64,000 bases of DNA from Branchiostoma floridae. Its lineage: Eukaryota > Chordata > Leptocardii > Amphioxiformes > Branchiostomatidae. The position numbers and the translations under genes were made by a program. Below the pieces are notes generated by a model, which ran no database searches, had not been told where the DNA came from, and saw nothing but the letters and a program-made list of their open reading frames with translations. Positions 31,771 to 43,008 of the stretch are shown piece after piece (the stretch's first letter is position 1; the number at the start of each line of letters is the position of its first letter). Location: the NCBI RefSeq assembly GCF_000003815.2, contig NW_023365777.1, positions 106,855-170,854 of the forward strand, written 5' to 3'.

Positions 31771-34261
31771 CTATCCTTTCACAGAAATGAAATAAATTAA
31801 AATTGTTACTGTATATCCTTGAAATAAGGTCTAATTATTTCATATTTATTAGTTGTCGAGGGTCAGAAAATGCAACATCATATTTTAAGACACCTACATA
31901 TATTTACAACAAGATTAACAGACCAATACAAGGCTTTGGCTACCATAATACGTATTTAGCAGACAAGCAAATTATCCCTACTGCACGCCAACGCACAACA
32001 TTTTGCCTTGCCGGGCTTGAAGTGCCGACCCGCTTTTTCCTGACGATATTCCTAGCACGCGGCAAGGCACAGCTTTTTTGAAAAGATTTCTTGTTACGTT
32101 TTCTATGAACTAGGTGGGTAGGTAGGTAGGTAGGTATGAACCACATACCCAGTGTGAAATCGAAGGTTACACATATCCTGTTTATGTCGCAGAAATTATA
32201 AGAGCGCAGCGCGATCGCCGTCTAGTGGGAAGGGGGCCTTACAAACTACTGTAAATCGCACAAATTCACAGAAACAGCTGATTAGCGTAATCGCTAAAAT
32301 TGCCACAAATCTATTATATTCGTTGACGTCCCGCAGTTGCCGGGCACTCTCAGAGCAGAAATTGATATGGCTACCCTTGCACACTGCAAGTGATCTTCAC
32401 AGTACGCAGCACATCTCCGCTATGCTTCCTGTCACAGTCAATCTGTGTAAATTCATTCATATTTTGAACGGCTCAATCATTTTTTGTTAGAGTCCGCAAT
32501 TCATATTTCATAAATTTCTTTTATCTTTAGCAAACAATTTTGATTTACGTTTGATGTACATAGTTTGTTTATGCCCTCATTATCAATACGTGCCGCAGTC
32601 GGCACACTTCAAACCCGTCCGCCTGTCAATCATGCAAACTTCAAGGGGTTAGGTTTCTGCTACACTAAACTTTCCGCGGCGTTGGCTTATGCTGATTTGT
32701 GCCTGGGGTTTTGTGCTATGCCGACCACTCCCACCGTGTATAAAGCTGTAACGGTTAAGTATATTAATTGTAATTCACCCAGACTTCGTTTCCGTGCTCC
32801 ACTTGCTTGCTGGGGACCAACGCAGCGCTGTGGTAACTTACATGATGAACAACAAGGTGAACGGAATGACCGTGACCTAACATGGGGAGGGCGTTCCACG
32901 CTGCAGTTAATCTTGTTTGTTCAGGTCAGTTTAATAGCGAAATAAACTCATCAAGTCCATTGTTTGTGTTTCACATACCTTTATGTCTCAGGCGTAAAAC
33001 TTTGAGTTTGCATGACGATCGTTATGCATGTTTTTTTTCTTATGTAACAGCCGGCAACACGCAGTGACCTTGCGTCTAACGTAGTCATGTGTTGTTTTTT
33101 TTTTGCTCAAATGTTCTTGTTGACCAAAAAATCGGTTAACTACAACCGTGACACCAATCCGTGTTTCATTTAGAGGACAGCTCTATGTATGAACTTGAAA
33201 AACGAACAGGTCTCGCTACATTTTTATGCCAGTTACTTATCTGTTATCATGTCAGGAGACATCCAACGAAATCCCCACGTTACCACATACACGTAACGTT
33301 ACCACTGTCAGTTGTCGGCCTGTCTGAGAAAATTGCACTAGTGCTCTGAATGCGCTTGTTCACCAAATTATCGCGTGAGTACGCACGAGTGCTGGCGTAC
33401 TACACATCGTGTGTGTTCTCGATTCTACGTAACTCAAACACAACATAGAATCTGAACAATGTTTGGATGGCTCAGAGTTAAACTGGCTTGTGCAGGTTGC
33501 AAAACAATAGCTTAAACAAAATCAAGAAAAGTATCGAAACAAATACTTAGATCTGACTCGATTAGACCTTAACCGAGACACATTATACTTTGGGGGCATT
33601 AAATTTCATTCTGCGTGCGCTCAATTTCATTGTAGTATTTCTACCTTCTTTTGAAGTGTATACTAGTATGCAAAAGGTGCCGACATGCGGCAAAATAAAG
33701 TCAAAGCCCTGTGAATTTCTTGATCTTTTATTACTTATTGGTAAAATGAATTCTACAAATCATTTAGAGGACGGCTTCTGCCTCAATTCAGGCTGTCTAA
33801 AGCAAGATGAAGTCACCATTTGGCGGGCGGACACTTCCGTGTTGCGTAGCGGCGGTCGTTGACCTCGTTCGAATACCATGTTCCATAACTCCCGGGCGGG
33901 TTCCATAGCTACCGGCCGTTGACCTCGGGGTTCTAACGTTCTATGGGGGCTCGAAAGTTCGATTTTGTGTTAAAATTGTTAGTTTTTTCACCCTTTTTTG
34001 CCCCATAAAATCATTTTTTTGTATCTTTGGGGGACCAAATGACCAAGGTGCAGTGTCTTATGTGCAGACCTACCAGCTTGCTGAATTACGAGATATTCCA
34101 AGGTCTAGTTTTGGAGATATCCATGTTTTTTATTTGTGCGGAAAAGAAGAAGAAGAAACAAAGCAAAAACAGTATGTACCTTCTGTGAAGGTAACATAAA
34201 AATCAAAGCAAGGGATACAAACAAACAGATTAAAGCACTAAGTACACGGTATAATACTAAG

Positions 34262-34474
34262 TACTGTAAATGCAGAAATGTTTGCGGTGGACTAATGTTC
34301 GCGGTTTTCGCGGTGACCACTTCACCGCGAACTTAAGACCACCGCGAACATTTTTTCTGTTATGGTATTAGACTGCAGTCTATGGTGTTGCCGCGAACTT
34401 AAAACCACCTCGAAAAGTCCTTCTCTCCACCACCGCGAAATTAAATCCCCGCGAACTTAAATGCATTTACGGTA
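34262..34474. mobile_element. MITE family C, copy 1 (TA-flanked)
   Basis: The inverted ends TACTGTAAATGCA and TGCATTTACGGTA frame a body rich in 'accgcgaac' and 'gttcgcggt' motifs. A second copy of 212 bp is at 54798-55009. Confidence 0.8.
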
Positions 34475-34789
34475 ATAACTGAACATAATGTAATCAAGAA
34501 GCAACGAAAAAACAAACCAAGAGTAAATAGTTTGCTTCTCTATGAGGTTGTTTTTCATACGTTACCAAGCCGAAAACGTAAATAGATATCTTCTCAACAG
34601 ATCTCCAAGATCATTGCCATCATTACATTCCATTTACTTTAACCGTCAAAGTGTAGCTAAAGGGCACCGATTCATACCATTTTATTTGCGTAAAAAGAAG
34701 GAATAAATCATTCTTCTTCTCAACGATTTGAGACGACAACGCCAGACGTCACGTGATTGTTTCAGAAACGAGCCCTGATTGGACACATC

Positions 34790-34917
34790 AAGTCGGATTT
34801 GCATAATCTCGGAGACATCGTTTATTCCACGTGAAGCCAACGCCGTGAGTGGACACGTTCACAGCCCTTCGTCTCATTGCCTAGGGAGAGCCACTTGTTC
34901 CCAAGAACTTTCACCAG
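34790..34917 (+). promoter_or_regulatory. Probable 5' untranslated exon and promoter of the zinc-finger gene
   Basis: A donor site (cag|gtaaga at 34917/34918) ends a stretch with no useful ORF. Upstream are CCAAT-type ATTGG, a CACGTGA E-box and ACGTCACG at about 34745-34785. The next matching acceptor on this strand with a downstream ATG is at 36794, just before the zinc-finger start. The link is an inference from spacing and splice signals. Confidence 0.4.
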
Positions 34918-35315
34918 GTAAGACAGTTGCTTTTGATTCTGAAGTCCTTGTCTGGTCGCGGTATATTCTGGTAAAAGTGATGTGCCAACTCATTGCTTCG
35001 TTATATAAGCTCCACCGCCGTGACAGAAGAGTTTTGTTTTAGTACAAGAAATTCGATGGGCCATTGTTATGTAAAAGTTCATGTAACCGGTATGCCAAAA
35101 TATTACCAATGAGATGGGGTATAATCAGATTATAAGTCAAAGTGTAGGAAATATAGCTGGAAGGAATACGCTGGAAGGGTTCTCCAAGCAATCTGGCTTT
35201 TGTAGGCTTTATAAGATAGCGGCTAGTAGAAGTGGCTGCAGTTTTTGTTCGTGTTGCATCCCTCCAGATCAGACAAACAAAAAATCCCGGCCACTGTTTG
35301 CTCTCCGCTGACATG

Positions 35316-35428
35316 TAATCTCCAAGCAGATTCGCCACCGCGAATTATCCTCCTCTGCCGGCTAATTCCTTCCCCAGCTTTAATATGTTACTGTTTTAAT
35401 GCCACCTGAGGAATCTGCTTGGAGATTA
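35316..35428. mobile_element. MITE family D, copy 1
   Basis: TAATCTCCAAGCAGATTC on the left is matched by its exact inverse on the right. This gives 113 bp with TA at both ends, as in Tc1/mariner-type miniatures. Confidence 0.8.
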
Positions 35429-36035
35429 GCTGACATGCACCGAACAGAACCCCTGCTTGGAGAAAACAGAGAATACAAAGGTTCCTTTACAAAGGCTTTC
35501 CCCCTCTTTCAACCTCCTTGGTGAAACCAAGCAACACAAAGCCGTTGTCTGAAGTATGCCGGAGGTCCCACTGTCCCGATGCAAATCACTTCCCTTGCTG
35601 TAATTTTCAACCGTTTTGACTTTTGTTATGCAACGGAATTCGGGAATACACATCATCTCAAACAGATGTAGGGTCTGGTTATGGCTTCTCAGAATGTTTT
35701 TTTATGGGTAACTCTATATAATATAGAAAAGAAACTAAGTAGGTAAGATGATTTGTAGGAGTGAACACTACATGTTGAGTACCAATTATTGCAGGAATTT
35801 CGAGTGGTGCTGAAGCGAAGACTTGTAATCCATGGTGGTACTGCAACCTTGAACAGATGTGTAATAGACTGGCATTTGCCTAACTCAAAGTTGATAGAAA
35901 TTCGCGGCGACCAGAAGGTGTCAGAATCTCGGTTTCCATCGATGCAGACAAGCTATTTTCTTTCCAACTGATTCCTCGTAAACGCTCCGTTCCTGACGTT
36001 GTCTGACACACCACCGACGCCATTTTGACACCTCC

Positions 36036-36146
36036 TAATCTCCAAGCAGATCCTATGGTGGGCCCGTTTTACTCCCTTTGGCCAGCTATACTCCTTGGCC
36101 AGCTTTGAGACTATATTATGGCACCATGGAATCTGCTTGGAGATTA
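36036..36146. mobile_element. MITE family D, copy 2
   Basis: Same TAATCTCCAAGCAGAT ends as the copy at 35316, 111 bp long. Relatives with 'tctccaagcag' ends are at 44446 and 46904. Confidence 0.8.
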
Positions 36147-36638
36147 CTCACTCACGCAATTAGTTAGGCAAAAATGAAGCACCAGTCCAAGGCTGCAGTA
36201 CCATTAGTTTGTTAGTCGGCGCATCGATATAGGTTGCATTCTCTGATATAAATACAGTAGAAGTCAGTAAATGGCACATTGCAACGAATGACCGCACACA
36301 TCTGTTAATTGGACGGAATCCCCAAATCCCAAACCGGTGCAGTTCAGCTGGATAACTCTGCATTGCTGCACCGCCCGGATAATTGCACGACATACGCTGG
36401 CAAATGGGGTAATGCGGCTTCTAAAGTTGTACCCAACAACACCATATTATATCAACTCTTAAAAGTTATGTCATCTACTTACGTCGTACACTTTTTCCTG
36501 ACATCCATCAGGCCGAGTATCATCCTCCGTAATAACCGCTGCTTCAATACCTACGCTGTCTCAATGCCGGTGTTAGCAAGCGAAAGTATTGAGCCAGCGG
36601 TCGCTACGGAGGACGGTACTCACGCTAGACATATTATA

Positions 36639-36708
36639 CGGTCTCACACCGGTGAGCAAGCCATACAGGTGTGAGCAGTGTAGCAAGCAGTTCAGTAACC
36701 CATTACAC
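36639..36708 (+). pseudogene. Frameshifted C2H2 finger remnant
   Basis: The frame reads through SHTGE and, after one surplus base (near 36657), continues as a finger start with the EQCSKQFS consensus before a stop. It is closely similar to fingers of the downstream gene, so it is probably a leftover of tandem finger duplication. Confidence 0.6.
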
Positions 36709-36812
36709 TAAAACGTGAATCTGTCAGTGTATGCTGGGAACAATTTATTTCTGGTAGAATCTCTAATGCATAATTTCCGTCATTTTTCTGCAGTGTCGAG
36801 GACCTAATCGTC

Positions 36813-38150
36813 ATGGCAACCAACGCTGTAGCTCACCTGAGACAAGAGGATAGGGACGGTCGTGATAAGGATCTTCCCTGTACTAACAAGTGTAGCACGT
36901 GTGACAAGCAATTTCGTTGCCGTAGTGCATTGGTGAAACACCTGCGCACTCACACTGGCGAGAAACCCTACAGGTGTGAGGAGTGCAACAAACAGTTCAG
37001 TCAGCTGAGTAATCTGAAGAGCCATATAAGGTATCACACCGGTGAGAAGCCATACAGGTGTGAGCAGTGTAGCAAGCAGTTCAGTGACCCGAGTTCTCTG
37101 AAGAAGCATATTAGGACTCACACTGGTGAGAAGCCGTACAGATGTGAGGAGTGTAGCAAACAGTTCAGTGTGCTGAGTTCTCTGAAGAGTCATATGAGGA
37201 CTCATACTGGAGAAAAACCATATCGTTGTGAAAAGTGCAGCAGGCACTTTGGTCAGCTGTGTAGACTGAAGAAGCACATGAGGACTCATACCGGAGAGAA
37301 ACCCTACCGTTGCGAGGAGTGCAGCAGACAATTTAGTGAGCTGGGTAATCTGAAGAAGCATATGGGGACTCATACTGGAGAAAAACATTATGCTTGTGAG
37401 GAGTGCAGCAGGCAGTTCAGTAATCTGAGTAATCTGGAGACTCATATGCGGACTCACACTGGAGAAAAACCTTACAGCTGTGAGCAGTGTAGCAAACAGT
37501 TCAGTCAGCTGAGTGCTCTTAAGACTCATATTAGGACTCACACCGGTGAGAAGCCGTACAGGTGCGATCAGTGCAGCAAACAGTTCAGTCAGATGAATTC
37601 TCTGCAAAAGCATATTAGGACTCACACGGGAGAAAAACCATACACGTGTGAGCAGTGCAGCAGGCAGTTCAGTGAGCGGGGTTCTCTGAAGAAGCATATG
37701 AGGATTCACACTGGAGAGAAACCTTATAGGTGTGAGCAGTGCAGCAAGCAGTTTAGGAATCTGGGACATCTAAAGAACCATATGAGGACTCACACTGGTG
37801 AGAAGCCTTACAGGTGTGAGGAGTGCGGCAGACAGTTCAGTGAGTCGGGTTCTCTGAAGACGCATATGAAGACTCATACTGGAGAGAAACCTTATAAGTG
37901 TGAGCAGTGCAGCAAACAGTTCAGTCAGCTGGGTCATATGAAGACTCATATGAGGACTCACACCGGTGAAAAACCTTACAAGTGCGAGGAGTGCAGCAGG
38001 CAGTTCTGTGAGCTGGGTCAGCTGAAGAGTCATATGAGGACTCACACCGGTGAGATACCTTATTCGTGTAAAGTATGCGGTCGGGGGTTCCGTCACAAAG
38101 GTAATCTGAACGTTCACATGCGAACCCACGGGAATGGAAGCCCCCAGTAA
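36813..38150 (+). CDS. C2H2 zinc-finger protein, 15 fingers (445 aa)
   Basis: The uninterrupted coding exon starts at the ATG after an acceptor at 36794. A 26-residue polar leader is followed by fifteen C2H2 fingers from Cys27 to near the C-terminus. They follow C-x2-C-x12-H-x3-H spacing and are joined by TGEKPY linkers; linker variants are TGEKHY after finger 6 and TGEIPY before finger 15. There is no KRAB, BTB or other effector domain. Finger 15 (CKVCGRGFRHKG) differs most from the array. It is expected to be a nuclear, sequence-specific DNA-binding protein. The fingers differ mainly at helix positions that contact bases, as in the rapidly expanding poly-zinc-finger families of amphioxus. 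An upstream non-coding exon (34790-34917) may supply the promoter. The target genes cannot be inferred. Confidence 0.9.
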   Translation: MATNAVAHLRQEDRDGRDKDLPCTNKCSTCDKQFRCRSALVKHLRTHTGEKPYRCEECNKQFSQLSNLKSHIRYHTGEKPYRCEQCSKQFSDPSSLKKHIRTHTGEKPYRCEECSKQFSVLSSLKSHMRTHTGEKPYRCEKCSRHFGQLCRLKKHMRTHTGEKPYRCEECSRQFSELGNLKKHMGTHTGEKHYACEECSRQFSNLSNLETHMRTHTGEKPYSCEQCSKQFSQLSALKTHIRTHTGEKPYRCDQCSKQFSQMNSLQKHIRTHTGEKPYTCEQCSRQFSERGSLKKHMRIHTGEKPYRCEQCSKQFRNLGHLKNHMRTHTGEKPYRCEECGRQFSESGSLKTHMKTHTGEKPYKCEQCSKQFSQLGHMKTHMRTHTGEKPYKCEECSRQFCELGQLKSHMRTHTGEIPYSCKVCGRGFRHKGNLNVHMRTHGNGSPQ

Positions 38151-39086
38151 CCTGTGTAAAGGTACATGTAACATGCAGCTTCGGTAAAACAGAGGAGAAA
38201 CGTTTGCACGTGTAAGTTTGACACTACAGCAAGTTTTGTGCTTCTTTGATGACTGTGGACTTTTTAAAGAAAGACAGTTAAGTTTTCTTATGATGTAACT
38301 GCGTTTACTCTAGAAATGTGAAGACTAAAACTCCAATTTGGTGTTTGAGTTGAATTTCAAGAATAGTCACGCTGTTATCATTTGGAAGATGACTGTTAAA
38401 AAATTACCGAATTTTGATTTTCAAAATCGTGTGACATTTCATTCTTCTTTCATTTTTCTATTGTATTGAAGACTAGACTATTTCTCGTAGTAATGCATTC
38501 ATATAGTTCTGTATTATAATTGAAAAGAATTTTTGTCCAACGCACGTATTAGCTACATTTTAATGGAGAATGTTAATAATGACGATGATCACATAACATT
38601 TAACAGGATCCTACGTAGAAGACTAGATGGGATATAAGAATTGTGGCGTAATCATAGTTAAAATTGTACCGTACTGTAGTTTATAAAATGCTGGTATCAT
38701 GTAGCCGTAGCTGGGTGGTTAGAAGAAGAGTATATAGTAGACATTTAGATATGAGTGTGCGTATAACACAACTGCATGGTATAGAACTGTTTAAAGGAAG
38801 GAGACATTGTCTTGAAAATTGAACCTCATCGTATGAGATTGTTGAAAGCTTTTGTATCTGCCGCTCTAGCTTCAGTTGTAAATTCGAAAGTACTGTAGTG
38901 TACATTGATTACACCTTTCTATATGTACATATGGTTCAAAGTGTAGAATTAGAATTCCTCTTGAGATTTTGTAAATATATCGTACTTTAGATATTTGCCA
39001 TTCACCATTGTTGAAATTAGCCTTACTAACGACATGTTACTGATATGATGTGATGTACGTTCAACAAATATCATTATATCTCCAAC

Positions 39087-39092
39087 AATAAA
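39087..39092 (+). terminator. Candidate polyadenylation signal, zinc-finger gene
   Basis: AATAAA lies about 940 bp after the stop codon, with an A/T-rich 3' untranslated region in between. Confidence 0.5.
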
Positions 39093-39273
39093 GCAACATG
39101 CCTAATTTATAGCTTAATAGACGGTTTATTGGTAAGTTTTGATGACAGTGTCAGCAGATGTAGAACAAAAATCATATTAGAATAATTAATTTGAATTCAC
39201 CATCTTTTCTTACCACATTACGCATGCATTTTGGAAATATCAATGTTTTATCCATTTTCAGAGGTAAAACATT

Positions 39274-41090
39274 GAAGTAATTTTTAGCACTCAATTTGCT
39301 TTCTGCCTACACGCCACGGGTTTTACTATGAAATTCAAGTGTTGAAATTAACGCACACTTTGTTTAAGATTCTGGAAGTTCATCGTATGGGGTCACTTTG
39401 TGCTTACCGAAGGGTCAGCTTACCGGTTACCCCAGGCGAACCTTCATTCGCTTTCGAGCCTTGTAGAAAAGTAAGGAAGTAATTTTTAGTACTCAAATTG
39501 CTTTCTGCCTACTCGTCACGGGTTTTACTGTCACACTCAAGTGATAAAAGTAACGCACACTTTGTTTAAGATTCTGGAAGTTCCATCGTATGGGGTCGCT
39601 TTGCGGTTACCGAAGGGTTCACTGAGCGGTTACCCCAGGTCAACCTTCATTCGCTTTCGAGCCTTGTAGAAAAGTAAGGAAGTAATTTTTAGCACTCAAA
39701 TACTTTTCTAACTTCTCAACACGGGTTTCACTATGGAATTCAAGTGATCGAAGTAACGCACACTTTGTTTAAGATTCTGGAAGTTCCATCGTATGGGGTC
39801 GCTTTGCGGTTACCGAAGGGTCAGCTTAGCGGTTACCCCAGGCGAACCTTCATTCGCTTTCGAGCCTTGTAGTAAAGTAACAAAGTAATTTTTTTGTATT
39901 TAAATTGCTTTCTGCCTACTCGCCACGGGTTTTACTATTATTATTATATAAAATTCAAGTGATAAAAGTTACGCACACTGTGTTGAGTATGGTTGTATAG
40001 GTCACTTGGTACAATATTGTAATCCGCAAACCGATTTAAAATATCGTGCTTTGTTGCCGAGATATTCTCGAATGTAGGGTCCCCTGAAGTAACCGCTAGC
40101 GAAACCTTCGGTACCCGCTAGGCGAACCCTTACATTCGAACTTCCGGAAGCTTTAACTATCTTTCCGGGGGTTAACTTGGTATGGTTGGATAGGTCCCAG
40201 CTAAGCTGACCCTTCAGTATATCATAGTAAAACCATTGGGCAGAAGGTAGAAAGTTATTTGAGTACCCAAAATTACTTTGTAACTTTTCTACATACGAAT
40301 GAAGGCTCACCTGGGGGGTAACCGGTAACCGCTATGCGAACCCTTCGGTTTACCACAAAAAAGCGATGCCTTACTATCGGACTTCCCAAATGTTAAACAA
40401 AGTGTGCGTTACTTTCAACACTTGAATATCATAGTAAAAACCGTGGGCAGAAGGTAGAAAGTTATTTGAGTACCCAAAATTACTTTGTAACTTTTCTACA
40501 TACGAATGAAGTCTCACCTGGGGGGTAACCGCTAAGCGAACCCTTCGGTAACCGTAAAAAAGCGACCTCTTACGATCGGACTTCCCAAATGTTTAACAAA
40601 GTGTGCGTTACTTTCAACACTTGAATATCATAGTAAAGCCATAGGGCAGAAGGTAGAAAGTTATTTGAGTACCCAAAATTACTTTGTAACTTTTCTACAT
40701 ACGAATGAAGTCTCACCTGGGGGTTACCGCTAACCGCTATGTGAACCCTTCGGTTACCACAAAAAAGCGACCTCTTACGATCGGACTTCCCAAATGTTAA
40801 ACAAAGTGTGCATTACTTTCAACACTTGAATATCATAGTAAAACCATTGGGCAAAACGTAGAAAGTTATTTGAGTACCCAAAATTACTTTGTACCTTTTC
40901 TACATACGAATGAAGGCTCACGCTGGGGGTTACCGCTAACCGCTAAGCGAACCCTTCAGTAGCCGCAAAAAAGCGATCTCTTACGATCGGACTTCCCAAA
41001 TGTTAAACAAAGTGTGCGTTACTTTCAACACTTGAATATCATACTATGATATTCTTAGTAAAACCATAGGGCAGAAGGTAGAAAGTTATT
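39274..41090. repeat. Foldback-like locus: inverted arrays of a ~203-bp repeat
   Basis: Left arm: about 3.5 direct copies with unit starts near 39274, 39476, 39679 and 39881, each containing 'taacgcacactttgttt' and 'ggttaccccaggcgaacc'. Right arm (about 40200-41090): about four copies in the opposite orientation with a period of 199-207 bp. A ~200-bp unique-looking centre separates them. The arms are tandem arrays that are mutually inverted, as in foldback transposons. No ORF. Confidence 0.75.
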
Positions 41091-41947
41091 TTGCAAGGGT
41101 CTGGCACGTTAAATCTAATGGCTATGTACACTGTACATTATCACTTTAATGCAGGCAGATCCTCGTTATCAGCGTCATCAATGTACAGTTAGGTAAATAC
41201 AATTGCCTCCTATGGTACATTTTCTTCATGCAAGAAATTAGTAGTTTTTAGGCCATACCTTGGGCCAATTTTCACGGTCGTCTCTTTTTCAAAACTGACG
41301 GAAATTGATGAGCTGGATCTCATAACCAAAGCTGTACAACAAGACCAATAAAAAATATTAGTTTATGACACTCTTACGGTTTACATTTGCTGGAGACACG
41401 ATTGAATAGAGACGCCACCATGCGGCTAATTGAAGTACTGCAACCAATGGTTTATGTACATGGTTACAGTACCTCAAGCTGAGCTAAAAATCACAGAGAC
41501 AAAAGATGGTATGTCATTTTAGACACAGAAAATTATCTTTTAAATCGACAGTCGCTAAACCCCTGTACCTGTACGTATACCCGGTGTACTGTATACCTGT
41601 ACCTAAAATTTGTTTAGGTACACAGCTTTAGTGGCCGTGCCATGTCCGTCGTTTGTTTTGGCACAAAGAAAAGGCACAAGTACGGCAAGAAATTTTTCCA
41701 ATGAGAGAATGGCAGTTATCCATTTGACCTAAGAGAGAATGGCTGCATGTCTGTTATAGAATTGTTCTTTGTGTTTTGATTTTGCATTTGTACATTTTGT
41801 TGATAGGCAGGGCCATGGGATCGGTCTGTTAAGTGGTAAGGAATTACCAGGCACAGCATTAAAGGTGTAAAAAAATCATAAAAATGTATATGAATAATCT
41901 GTCCATATGATTAACAAAGTATGTCACAGCATATTTAAAAAAAGAGT

Positions 41948-42129
41948 TACAGTCAAACCTGTATTAGGGGCCACCTCTACAGAGGGGCCACCTGTCCATA
42001 GAGGCCACTTGTTGTCTGTCCCTTGGGTATTTTATCTACAAGTTGCCACCTCTATACAGAGGCCACCTGTCTATAGTGGCCAAATTTGTCCGGTCCCTTG
42101 AGTGGCCGCTATAGACAGGTTTGACTGTA
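41948..42129. mobile_element. MITE family E (TACAGTCAAACCTGT ends)
   Basis: The inverted ends TACAGTCAAACCTGT and ACAGGTTTGACTGTA frame repeated 'ggccacctgt' and 'atagagg' motifs. Diverged relatives are at 46470-46535, 56402-56630 and 59032-59156. Confidence 0.75.
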
Positions 42130-42220
42130 TATGAATCAGTAAGATTAATTGCTATTATATTAAAAAGCATGATAACACTAAAATGATATAAGCATGTTGG
42201 GTATACAAGCGACAAAGGAA

Positions 42221-42226
42221 TTTATT
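42221..42226 (-). terminator. Candidate polyadenylation signal for CPQ
   Basis: AATAAA on the minus strand, about 780 bp beyond the stop codon. Other, weaker sites cannot be excluded. Confidence 0.3.
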
Positions 42227-42719
42227 TTCCTTCTGAACTACTTTGCATAGATTCAAGGCAATTTTTTAACAATACATGTACCTCCATGGTTGACCCAGTC
42301 AATCATGGCAATATCTACAATACAATATTATCTCAGTCATTCTAAAATGGCAATAAAACATTGTGTATATAGAGTCCATTTCAAGTCACCGTGAGGGTTG
42401 CCATTGTCATCATTTACAACCGACTGTTTTCAATTCTTTTCACTTACACTGTATATGTCTAGGAGATTTTATACTTTGGAAATATTTTTAATGCCATTTC
42501 AACTGCCATCTGTTGAAAAAATCGAAGCTTTGAGTGCATTTATAAGATCAACATTGCTATGGGATATGAAGGAACCTGCATGGTCTTTGCTCGCACTATA
42601 ACAGAATAGTCCTTCTCCTAAGTGTGGTGTACTCTAATAATGTAGCAGCCAATACGTAGTCCAGCTCCTTTTTCTTCAAATACTTAAAGTACCAGGATAT
42701 ACATGTAACATCAACTCTG

Positions 42720-42867
42720 ATGATTCCACGGAGTGCCATAATACTGCCACATTAAAAAAAAAGAACAGTGTTATATAAGTATCTTAAGTGTTAATTACCC
42801 CAGGATTGCTGACAATGTATTGGTACATCTTTTTCTCATGTGGCAGTATTATGGTATCGGGTGGAAT
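42720..42867. mobile_element. Inverted-repeat element, about 148 bp
   Basis: 'gccataatactgccacat' on the left is mirrored by 'atgtggcagtattatgg' on the right. It lies just downstream of the carboxypeptidase Q gene. Confidence 0.6.
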
Positions 42868-43008
42868 TATGAGAGTTAATGCTACATGATCATTACATGT
42901 AACATATTTTCCCTGCCATACGGACTTTAGAATTTACTAGCAACAGATTTTAAAAGAAACAGATGCTACAAATATGGGGCCAGCTGTTGTAACCTATAAC
43001 TAGCGTCG

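Larger units (their letters stand above)
28990..34780. other. Long stretch without recognisable genes
   Basis: Apart from the 47-bp minisatellite and the MITE at 34262, I see no exon I can support. The longest frames (for example 126 codons at 32565-32945) lack similarity, splice context or biased composition. A short gtaggtaggtagg run is at about 32115. Confidence 0.5.

Noticed and set aside
32565-32945. 126-codon plus-strand frame
   Set aside because: No similarity to a known family, no supporting splice sites, and mixed composition as expected for chance.
36804-37769. 321-codon minus-strand frame opposite the zinc-finger gene
   Set aside because: Antisense shadow of a periodic 84-bp finger array; the plus-strand frame has clear C2H2 structure.
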